Source: Echinostoma caproni
Lineage: Eukaryota; Platyhelminthes; Trematoda; Plagiorchiida; Echinostomatidae
Direction of reading: 5' to 3'
DNA length: 46,039 bases
NCBI GenBank assembly: GCA_900618425.1
Contig: UZAN01041747.1
Location: 9,226-55,264, forward strand
Under the pieces are notes generated by a model. The model saw nothing but the letters and a program-made list of their open reading frames with translations. It made no database searches and was not told the origin of the DNA. Made by a program: the position numbers and the translations under genes. Of the stretch, positions 9,669 through 21,982 are shown piece after piece. Within the stretch, counting starts at the first letter, position 1. Every line of letters begins with the position of its first letter.

Positions 9669-12600
9669 CTAGAAGTGAGAACACAAAGAAAAAACTTGCT
9701 TTTGGAACTCACTTGTATTGTTGAATGAGATAAGCAATACCCTCATAAATTCCATTCGAGAAGTAAACCCGGGACTGCACTGCAATATCGATCAGTTGCT
9801 GCGACGAAAGCTTGCGTTCGATCAGGTCCCCAGCAAACGTGTAAAGCTATTCGATATGAAGGCAAGAGAGGGCAAAAACATAGTCCAATCAATTCGTGTC
9901 CGTACCGTACGGTTGATACTCTACACCATGCCGCAAGTATGTTTAATTTTAATGAGAAACTTATAAATTTAATGAAAAAGTGACTACATTTCGGGAATAA
10001 ATGGTTCGATCTCACAGTTTGATTCCCATTACATTTTAAACATTTATTTCCCGTAATAAATTTAACGACAGAATACATCGGAACTAGCTTGCACCGTTTA
10101 TGCTAAGGTGGATGGTGCTGCATCATACTTCATTAAATCCAAAACAGAAATCAGATGCATCACCATTAGCAAACAGTCTGGTGGTGGTGGTGGTCGAAGA
10201 TAACGGGCAATTTCCCATCATACAAGGGTGATCTCTTTCTATCGCTGTTAATAATGAACAGTACTCAGCTCGCTGGAGGTATTGTGTGATACCGGATTGA
10301 AAGCAGTTTTTTGTTCTACGTATAATCCACTACGGGGCAAACCACCGCTTACGTTTGTGATTGGCTCTCGACATCTTACTCTCCTGTCAGAGTGAGGACT
10401 TCCGTTCACGCCAGATACTTCAACACATCGAGGTGGCTCTTTTTAATACAGACAGGTAATTTGAATCGGATCGGTGCAACCGTTAGTGAGTTATTTTTTG
10501 ATATTCTCATCCTATTCGATTAAGTGGAGTCATTTTATTGTTTTTCAATCTTCCCTCTACTCACGCACCCAAATGGAATGTGAGTAAAGCCACGAAAGTG
10601 TATTGTTATTGGCTGCAAAAACTGAAACTCGGTTTTTGCAGTAAGGCAGACTAAGATTTAGGACAATCTGACTGAAAGGACGAGAAAGCAGATTGAATCC
10701 GCATCCTTAGAAATGCATAAAACTCCATTAGTTAGTTTTGTGAAGACACCATTACTTATTCAACGAGAGTTTGGGTGTAAGTCCATCCTGGTAATTGGTG
10801 ATTATTCATGTTTTTCTAAATCCCGGAGCATGATTTATACGCATAGGGATTACGATTCATTGTGACTCGTCGCTGTCCGAAGTCTCCGCGTTCACAGTAA
10901 CGTGTGACCACGCAAAACGATTAGCCACACTCTGTGACAATGGGATTTTCCTATTTCAGTCTTGTCAGACGCAGAGTAAAACATATGAGAAATGCTCACG
11001 CCAAGGTGTTCCATGGCTTTGTTGCTCACAACTTTACAGAAGCCCGTTGCCGACTGGACAGTTGATACGATTTTTCTTCCTAATTTCCAACTTAGTTCGC
11101 ATTTAACATAAGGCTGAGTTTGATACTAGTGCATTATATTCGCAACGGGTAACCCGGTGTTTTCCGGGATCTGACGACAAACAACTTGAGACGCTCTATG
11201 TCATGCTGTCCTTTTCGAGGCAGCTAATTTGGATGTGGAAATGCAACATTCAACAAAACAACCACTACAAATGACAATTGAGATCACCGTAAGGTACAGC
11301 AACATTTTGTATAAATACAATCGCGACGAACTTAACCTAAGGTTAGTAACATCTAACCCATTTACCAATAATCGAATCAGAGCATTGATTCATCAGTGAA
11401 CTGGTTCTCATAGAGCTGTCCAAACTCATTCACCCCTGTGTTGCAAATGAAGCTAATGTGATAAAAATACACTTCCTGAGTACAAGTATATGAACGAATT
11501 GATAAAAGATTACCGAATATGCATGCTTGACGATCGGCAAGAACTACGAAACCAGTTGAGTGCGTCCAGAGAAATTTTGTCGAACCATTCATACACTACT
11601 AGGTGCAATATGAGTATGTATCCTGAATTCTAGCGCACAAAAGTAAGAGTCCAGCAATACCTATAGGACAACCGGTTTGTGAAATTATACTCACAACGCC
11701 GTCATCCTTCGAGTAGAAAATGATAATCTTATCCGATCCAGTGTGACATTTGAAGGGCAAGTTCCATTCCCGGAACAGGTAATACGCGAAGATCGACGCG
11801 TAGTCCAAAAGGCGATCCGGACTTTCGTTTCTATTTTTTGGAGTAAAAAGAAACAAAGCAGAGTTATGCAATACTTTCTAGGATGAAACTCAGAATGCAA
11901 GTCAATTCTCATCATGATTCGAAATGAATAGAAGTCATACAAACGCATCAGCGGTCTCGCAAACCGGGTACATCAACGCATTCCATTATGCTTCGTGTAT
12001 GAGTCTGGTTGCACAAGGTCTTACAGTTCACCACGTTAGAGGAAACTATGGGAGCAACAGAAGATGATGTGTGTGTACGGATTTTACGGAGTGCCATCAG
12101 AATGACCGAGAGGAAAATTAACTGCATGGATNGGGGGGGGGGGGGGAATTCCGCATTTTTTAAACTTGTACAATGGCAATCAATAAAACGGTTGGAAACT
12201 GTAATACATGAGGGAAAAAATTCAAAACCATGGTCTCTTCCTGAGTTGATTATGATTAACCAATAGTGGGTGCAGTGGTGCAGCGAAATATTTCCAAAAG
12301 TTGTCAGTAACACAGATGCGCAGGCAATTGGGCGGTAGTTTGACGATCTTTTCTTTGCAACCGGTCTGATCCGGACTGGTTTTCAACAATCGCGGATCGT
12401 TCCATATGACAAACAGGTACTGGAAAATTCATTAATAGATATTGCAAGCTGTTTGATCCATATTTTCAAAAAAAAAATGGCGTTAATAGATCGGGAATTT
12501 GTTGACCTTGAATCTGCTCCAGACTTATGGAACCTCGTCCGAGAAAACAGCATGGTTTGGAACAGGAGATGGAAGGAAGCTTGAGGCGAGGAGTTAATTA

Positions 12601-14928
12601 TCTGATTCAACAGGTAGCGAGCGCGTCAGCCAAAGGGTTTTCGCAGAGTAGTCCACATCTCACGACAGCTTTTATCACCCAAAACAGTCTCAACGTACGA
12701 TCCGTTCGGGCTCCTTAGTTCAGCTCTAATTAGAACAGATAGTTCTTTTACACTCTTACACCTACCGTTTCTTTAGAATAACAGAGTCGCTTCGGGAGAA
12801 GAGAAGGAAACACTAAAAGTTCGAATACAAATAGTTTCCACAGGGCAACATTGGTCATAACAGAAATTAAGACAGTGAATAAGATGTTCGCAAAAATAGA
12901 GAGCTGATTATTGGGAAAGACAATAAAAGAAACAAAGTCCCAGAGTCTGGCTAAGTTCTCCGAGGAACAATTTATTTACTTTAGAGTATGACAAGTGGGT
13001 CGGGTGTGAAGGTAATAGTTAGTTTTACAGTAAACCTTGGGATAGGAATGAATGTTCCACTGGTCAGAAGTGCTAATCGGAGCTCGTTTAAGAATATAAG
13101 ACAAATTACGGTAATTTATAGGCCATCGAGATGAGCATTAGTTTGGGTTGGGAAATTGAAAAGGCTCACTAAGACTAGAATAGTTAGAAACGCGGTATCA
13201 AAGCTGTTGCGATCTCCAGCGGTAATGCACAAAGAATGTTCAATACAAGTGGCGAATTGTGTTACTATAGTATCAGCAAACAGTATTAGATCCGAGGCCG
13301 GTTTATCAAGTGCAATATATATACTCACAAAGTAAACAAAGCAAAATCTGCTTAGAAAGCGGGCCTTGCAGCGAACGAAAGTACTAATATTTTGAAGGTT
13401 GACAAGTTAAATAATAACTGATTGTTGTTACACCAACTTCGATTGAAAAAAGTGATCACTCCACCACGGCTGTTGAGGTACTTCACAATCCCGTCAATCT
13501 TGAAAATATCGAACGTAGTCATTCCAACGACGCAATCCTCGATGTCTGGGTGTAACCAAATTTCCTGGAGTAAAATGGCTCACGCACTTTTGCATTATTT
13601 CTGGTGCACCAGATTATGGACATCGATTTTTCCCACGAGCGAGCGAATGTTAGTTAAAAGAATGGGCGGAATGATCATTCTGCTGATAGAGCTCAGCCAA
13701 CGCAAAAACCGGACCGATTTTTTCATCGTCAGTCGAAATTATAGAGAATACTGATGCCGGCAAAAGAATCGTCCGAAGATGTCATTTGCGGAAACAATAC
13801 GTTTGTAGCGTTGTGATTTCTCGATTGAGTTCACTGTCAAATGTCGCAGCATATCTAAAACTCCTGGGAGAGATTTCATCTCGGTTTTATCAGAAATACC
13901 AAGAATATTGACTCATGGTGAACTACTACTCATGAGTAGTTAGAACTCGCAAATAAAAAACAAACCCACGAATTACCTAGAACTTCTCGGAATAAACCAG
14001 CGGCACACATTGAAAGAAAAAGCAGTTTGGCGAAGAAATCGGTCCATGTTTGTGCCCGTTTCCACCCATTATTTGTTAATTCCACCGTCGAAGTTACTTA
14101 GAGTGTTTGTAAATGATGTCGCATTCATCAATTTAATCTCATTGGGCTGTAGATATTTCTTTCAATCATACATTTCTCTTAATATTTGCGCAACCGTTAC
14201 TATAAAACAGGTGGCGAAAGAATTAGGACAATTAATCCCCAGGTTTACGTACAGAATCTTAATTAATTTCCTTAAAGTTTTGTTTTGATCATTGCTTGTG
14301 CCACCACAACTGTGTTTGGAATCTTCCTTGTGGCTATGCAACCGGTAAAGTTTGAACCAACTGTCAAGCATTCGAGTCTCTCCCTGATCAGTGGCAACGT
14401 TACATTACTGATAATTGTGGGAAGATAAACATGACGATGTCAATGACGAGTTTCTACAAGGCGGCAAATATAATAATATGATGAAGTGGATGCTAGTTGT
14501 TGGGTTCACCATTTAGTTGTATTTCGTAATCAAACTTTTCCAGTGTTTTCGGTTTCGGTTTTCCCGTGGCGGCTATTTGAACGGTTTACAGAACACGTTT
14601 CGGATAACTGACCTCATGGTTTGCCAGCTTTGTGAATTGCCATTCACCGAACGCGGAGAATACGTATGTAGTAGTTCTATCAATAAATTATGACGTTTAA
14701 TATTTAGTTGACGTCACATGGATTAGATTTGTTATCAATAAAGCATTGTCTTATCACCGAAAACGAGATTATTTGTCAGTTTGACTTCTGGATTATACCA
14801 TATAAACAAAATGTTTGATTGACGCAACTCTCATAAAAGTCAATTAGTTCCGTGTCCTTTCGGTATCGAACGTTTTGGCACATGTCTAGTTCAGTCTGCA
14901 AATCTATCCTCAACTGCGTCCCATNGCC

Positions 14929-14967
<39 letters not shown>

Positions 14968-17900
14968 AGAAACTCACCCAACTTTGAGCCGGTTGGTCAA
15001 TGCGACACCAATCACGGGATTAGGATTGGTCACGCTGCACTGACTGCCATCTCGGGAATAATCATCCTGCAGAAGCTTGTTCAACCGATTGACTAATTTG
15101 GAAATTTGAAATGGAAGTAGAGAACAAACAATAGACGTGATAATTTGTGTTCCCCGCAAGAAGGCAGTATACAATCAAAGAAGATTAAACACATTAGTAG
15201 AGCACGTGGTGTTTGATGATATAAAAAAACAAAGGCGTTAATTCCTTTTCAATGGAGTTAAGTTGGACTGTCGTCCTGTATTAAACCTGCCGATAACTGA
15301 GGCGTGAATTCTCGGTTACAACACAATGAAATGCAAGATTGTGTTCTGATACGGTACGACTAACGCGACTCTATCAATGATATGATAAATCATTTTCAAA
15401 TATTGATTCTTAAGGTATTTGGGTTAGGGCAGTCGTTGAGGCACTTCCAGAAATAAACGCGTCAAATAGACATTTAACAGCGTTCGTCTGTGTCAAAATA
15501 CACCTTTCAATCAAGGTTGCTTCAAAATGGGACGGCTCATCACTGTATCCAAGACAGGAATGACCAGAGAAAGTGCAGTCAAACGAGATCAATCCAGTCT
15601 GGCAGTGACATGAAGCTGCCAAAGAATGGACCAATCATGCGACCAAGTTGGGCGCACACTATTCGAATTCTGGAGGAGCAGGTCACGTGCGTGTCGGGGT
15701 GGTTAGATAATCGATAAACAATGAACTGGTATGAAACATGAACAGAAGGCTAATGGTTCAACCCATCAGCAGATACGATGGAGGTCACTATAGTGAATTC
15801 GTGTAGTTGAATGCATACGGTGTGAGCGGTGCGTATGTCTGCCTGCCCCTAAACTGACCTGAGAGTGGGAAAACTGAGCACTCGTTTAGTTATGTGAGAA
15901 GACGATAACCAGAACGAGACGAATATCAACAGGATAAAAGGATTGTTTGGCGTGGACAATGAGATGACAGAACAATGAATGATTCTGTGGAAAGGAATCA
16001 TTAAGATGCTTTGTAAATCCAAATAAATAAATTGATAGGATAATTGATGACATTTTACTACCCGTTTTCGCACCCAATTTTTACTCGAGGCTCATCTGAA
16101 GCTTTGGGCCATAAGCACAAATCTAGTTTTCGCCATAACTACGGCGATATATGCATTCTGGCACCGGTCACAAGAGCAGCATCGTAGCACTAAGGGGGTC
16201 ATCCTGTCCTAATCACGGAAACATGCATTATGAATGAACACCAATCCAGTGTTCAATACAGTTTAAGTTGTAATCGTCTGACCGACCAATAGTAGCAACA
16301 TTCTGCTGTATTAAAATCACCGGCTTATGCGAACATACGAAGTTGATCGTTGAGTCCGTCAGCACAACCTTGATTTATCGGGACCACTCCATCTTTTTGC
16401 AAATGTTCATTCGCATTTGGTAAGCATTTTATGGATACAGATGTTTGTATGCATGGGTAACATTGAATGCTACACATGAATTGATCAAAATAATAATCAA
16501 GAGTCGAGTAGAAGTGCATAGCGAAAAGCATGATAAAAGCCCAAATTTAAACTGTATCCATTGCCTCTGATCTCCTTCGTACGCGAACGAAACTGTGGGT
16601 GAAAACGATATATACTGATCTGTGTTTCGTGACTGAAACCCCGAATAAACAAGACAAGGCATTCAAGATAAAAAAAAAAACCCACCGTCAAACACTAGTT
16701 GTAAGATGCTGAGAAAACAACAACAAGAACAGTGCGATGAAACAAAAAAGCATGGAGTACAAACAAAGCCATTGTGATAGCAGATAGAATGTGATAACTT
16801 TCTTCTTTTCATCTTTTCTTCCTTTTATTCGACGGATAATGACCCAATTTTCAGACAGGGGAAGCGGACAATCAAAGGGCAGTGAATGGGGACATTCAGG
16901 CTGCACTGGTGGTGGTGATGGTTGCGGCGGTGGCGGATGGATTNNNNNNNNNNNNNNNNNNNNNNNNNNNNNNNNNNNNNNNNNNNNNNNNNNNNNNNNN
17001 NNNNNNNNNNNNNNNNNNNNNNNNNNNNNNNNNNNNNNNNNNNNNNNNNNNNNNNNNNNNNNNNNNNNNNNNNNNNNNNNNNNNNNNNNNNNNNNNNNNN
17101 NNNNNNNNNNNNNNNNNNNNNNNNNNNNNNNNNNNNNNNNNNNNNNNNNNNNNNNNNNNNNNNNNNNNNNNNNNNNNNNNNNNNNNNNNNNNNNNNNNNN
17201 NNNNNNNNNNNNNNNNNNNNNNNNNNNNNNNNNNNNNNNNNNNNNNNNNNNNNNNNNNNNNNNNNNNNNNNNNNNNNNNNNNNNNNNNNNNNNNNNNNNN
17301 NNNNNNNNNNNNNNNNNNNNNNNNNNNNNNNNNNNNNNNNNNNNNNNNNNNNNNNNNNNNNNNNNNNNNNNNNNNNNNNNNNNNNNNNNNNNNNNNNNNN
17401 NNNNNNNNNNNNNNNNNNNNNNNNNNNNNNNNNNNNNNNNNNNNNNNNNNNNNNNNNNNNNNNNNNNNNNNNNNNNNNNNNNNNNNNNNNNNNNNNNNNN
17501 NNNNNNNNNNNNNNNNNNNNNNNNNNNNNNNNCAAGTCAGTTTTTGATCAGGTTTCAAATATGTGCGAGACGTTTCTAGGCATCCGAAATTGTTCCGTTT
17601 ATGGATTTGTTGGTTGGGAACTACTATCGATCCCTATTGATTTGTTGCTCCAGGAGTGGCTCAGCTTCTCATTCCTTCAGAGATTCTGTGCTACTGTCCG
17701 TCGTCTGCACTACTGTATGCCGGATGTCAGCAGTAGCAACAGACTTTTGATTGCAAAAAAGAAACTTGTGTGAACAAGCTTCCCTTTGGTAAGTTATCAT
17801 TCGCATAGGACTGAGAGTCGCAGTGCATAGGGATGTTCGGTGAGCAATGTGGGACTGTGCACAGTGGTACCAAAAAAAAAATAATGGGACGGTTTTTGCT

Positions 17901-20900
17901 AACCTACTATGACCATTCCCGATAAGATACCCGAGTTATAAATTTTTGTGGAGCATGAACACCGTCTCATAAGTGGTGGTAGGAATAACATGACCCGAGT
18001 TCACCTTGCTACTGGATCAGGGGTGTAATAAGGAAGATGCAGTAGGCGGGACACCTCCCAGTAGGTCATGATTGCCATCTTCCACTTACCTCGCCTGCAT
18101 CAGCTAATACTTATCTATCACTCAAGCATCCATCAACGGCAAGTTAAATTTAAACAGTTCGAGGATAATAGAGAGCTAAAACTTTGGCGATAGGGCATTT
18201 GGCATGAAAATATGGCTACTCTTGAGGAAGGAGACGAAGATTTCAGGGGGTCAACATACTCCCAGAAAACTGCTTTGTTCCGGGCCAATCAATCAGAGCA
18301 AGGATCAGTGAACTCAGATGATTGGCGGGAACCGCCAACCAATCAAAACGGTTGAGAGCAATCCAGTGAACCAATCGTTAGATATATGCATTCCCCTATC
18401 CTGTCTCTTTCCTATAAATAACTATGATTTTTGCAGAATGAACGAATTTCCAAACGTTTCCAGCTCTAAAAAACCCGTAGAGTTTGTATCTGGACTGGAT
18501 AAATTTCTCGAAAGACGACCCCTTGATAATCCAGTACTGAGTTATGTCCCATGCGGTTACAACAGATGTCTACTCCCTAAGTAAACGGTCGTAAAAGAAG
18601 AACTTTTTCGAACAAGTGTGGACTGAATCCACGCCGACAGAACGGTTCATGGAGTCCCGGTCAACACCGTGCTGTTGTATTGCAGTGTACCAGAGAAGTT
18701 GATTGCACGAAACTTCCACCTGATCTGGATTATTCTAGCCGTTGAAGCAGTCGTAAAAAAGCCCTGTTTCAAGCATGCAAGAAAGCTCTGTTGAGCAATC
18801 GTCCACTTGGTTGTTTTGAACTGGTGGTACCAGGACTGAGTGTGTTGTTTTATATCTGGACGTGAAAGAACAGTTCCACTACTGCTCACACTTCCTCTCA
18901 TTTCTCGCAACTTACCGTCAGTTGTTCGCCCAGTTGTGTTTACTCTTCCTCCATCGCTTTCACATTCTGGGGTCTTCATAACTCCGTCTTACCGCTCACA
19001 GTTACCACGGTATGTAGGAAAGAATTCGGTCAATCGCGTTCAACTAGTCAATTATGATTAAAGATAGATTTTTTCCCAATATGGAACGGCTTTTTGATCA
19101 TGCAGTTTTGACTGTATCTGCTTGATCTGACTAGGGCAGAGTTTAAACAGATCAACCTGATCGGTTTATTGATTGCTCATTGAGCTTCATACTTACACTT
19201 CTTCGTCTGAAACCCTGATCCTATCGAGATATACTTCCACAGAGAAACCGAGAGAAGTAGAGAGTTCAACGAGTAGTACAGCACGACGTCAGGTCAGGAT
19301 GTGGTTGGTGTGATCAGTGCAGGTGAGATTATTTTAACAAAAGAAAAAATACGATGCTCAGTCAGATTTACTCGCTTGGAAAGGAATGGGGATTTATTTC
19401 ACTCGTATCGATTATTTTACCCTCAAAATGTCCTTGAGGAAACACATTAGCATTAGCACATAGAGAGAGAGTTTATTTCTGACGGCTTTCTCACTTCTAC
19501 CGTATTTGTAATTGAGATGGTGGTGATAAATACGACATATTTCTGTTTATTGACTTCCCATTATATCTACTAAAGAGATTATCGGTTACTATTCCATGGG
19601 TCTTATCTTCTGAAGTCTGAAAATCACCGGTTGCAGTTTTACTGTATCCGGTTTGGCATTCGTATTTATTTGTAATTAACTAAATTTTGTTTCGAGATAC
19701 CATCCATTAATTGAGTACTTGTTTCCGACCGTCAGATGGTTTGCTTCGTATCCTTTTCCATCAATGCTGACAGGACGGTGATTGAGACAAACAGGTGTAC
19801 CGGTAACCCGTTGCCTCTGGAGAACCTGCCGACGCATTAGTGGAACTCGTTATCGACAAAAGTGGTAGAAATGCGTGCGTGCGTGCGTGCGTGCGTGCAT
19901 GTGCGAGAGAAGAATCAGAAAGGTTCAAAAGCAGCATGGTCAACTCATCTGATTGAGTATGGCGTAGGAGGGAGTTGTCACCACGGGTGTCACCGGACCA
20001 TCGGGAATGTTGATACCATGAAAGGATGATTTACTTTGCATGAGAACTGAGCAGAACTTAAGGATAAGTGCGACGGCTTTGTACTGTGATTGAAGAAAAT
20101 CTTAGACCTCTCAGAAATCTGCAGTGTTTCTTATGGTTGAATTCGTTTTGGTCATTCCGATAGAATGAATATTCTTCATTCTCTATCACTTTGTGCTCAT
20201 CAAGAACCTCATGTTTTAAACAATTAAGCTTAAAACAGTGAACGGTTTTATCTGAAATAACATAACCACCAATCATAATATTGAATCGATCCACTACTTA
20301 GGTTTGATGCAGAGGGAATTTCCCACCAATCACAGCATCGAAAAAAGGATTGGTTATTCGCACAGACTTGTGGGTTGTCCTTGTATGAACCTGGCTTCAA
20401 CACACAAAGTCATCACTGTGACTACTGTTATCATATACGCTGTGCATGTGTGATGCAAGAGGTTTACTTGGTATGATCAATCCATGGTCTCCAGTTCACA
20501 GTAGGGCACAATTTTCAGTTTCCAGTGCCATCAACGAAAATGTTCCAGTTGAAAATCTGTCCAGTGGTCAAATTCATGGCGGGTTCTAACAGTCTTGCCA
20601 ATCAGACGGGCTGTGGGAATCCGTGCAACAGGTTACCGAAACGGACAACAAATGCTCTTTAAAAATGCGAGCAATTGTTGTGCATCAGTTTTGTTGTTAG
20701 CAAGGGGCAAATCACGATTGAATGAATCCATTCGAATTAGTGACATTGTGAATGTGTACGGTCTGAATAATACCCGCAGCTCGGAATTGTTTTCATAATC
20801 GCAAAACTTTGCGTGCACGGTGATTTGAACAACCTGCAAATTGTTTTGATTACCACCTTCAAATTGACGGATATTGATCTTCGTTTTCTTCACCGGTTTC

Positions 20901-21937
20901 CCACATTCAGCTTCGGTAAATTGGTTTCTTTCGATCAGACAAAGTGATAAACGGTAACGAAGGCTAATAGGGTACCATGTGTCTCCTCATCCTCTAATAG
21001 GTATAATTCATATCCACCATGACGAGGATACTAAACACAGTCCGGAAGACACTCCCTTTGCGCATCAATTGTTAGACCAAACCCCTAATTTTTTTGACTT
21101 CAACCGTCGTATTTGTATCAAATGTTGCAGCGTTAGTAAACTGATGATAGAAATGGGGATTTATTTTTGTAAACGGCGATTTTATCCCTGGCCTGTTATT
21201 GCATCCACCTCCCGTGGACAGAGTTCACTCCAAAAGGCGACACGGGACAGTAAGCATTTACATTTTTGTGGTATCATCCCTTGATTTATTTCAGGGCTTG
21301 TGAATGCAAACAAATGTACCGTTTGAGGTTTTTACTCACAGAATTATCGCATGCTATGCGAAAACACTGAAGCTGTACGAGATATGTGAAACGGTTTAAA
21401 GATAAGGGCACATTGTGTCAACGTTTTGCAATCAACATGCGGTACAACTTGCGGCTGACACACCTACTCCCGTTTTAACCAAGCTTTACCACACCAACAC
21501 TTGTAGAAAATAAATCTGTTGAACATTCGATGAACTCAGAATTTTCCGATACTTTTTTGATCTGGCTTGCCTACTGACGTTTTGCGTCGAGGCTAAACGA
21601 CTGCGGGTTTTGAAGAAAGCTTGATGGGCTTAGATGTATGTGTCTTGTCATCCTCTTATCGGTATGAGTCATATCCATTCTCATCTCGAAGCGACTCAAT
21701 AGAGTGCTTGAAAGTGTAAACGTGACATACACATACTGGTACGGGTAACTTCTCACTTATATATCCCTGTTGTATGGTTATTTGGCACTAGGGTGATTGT
21801 GTATTGTTCTTCTGAAGAGTTCCTGCAACTGAATAGTGGTAGTGAAAGCTGTAAACATCAGAAAGAAAGTGAACTGATGAATTCAAATCGGGAACAGAAT
21901 GCACCAGAGAGAGTAAGGACAGCAAATGTAGATGGCC

Positions 21938-21982
<45 letters not shown>

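Noticed and set aside
11387..11629. Alternative continuation of TPM exon 3 through 11629-11514 or 11595-11519 and 11455-11387
   Set aside because: The frames and phases fit, but the resulting sequence has no TPM character. Exon 4 at 9846 joins in the same phase and completes the domain.
11514..11830. Resemblance to a CDC14-type phosphatase
   Set aside because: Seen when exon 3 was read into the 11629-11514 frame. There is no Cys-X5-Arg active site, and the TPM reading explains exon 3 better.
16791..17773. Very long open frames on both strands
   Set aside because: They run through 589 unknown bases and have no evidence outside them.
19872..19900. CRISPR-like array
   Set aside because: A simple GTGC microsatellite without spacers. 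The GATC arrays at 27700 and 30571 were rejected for the same reason.
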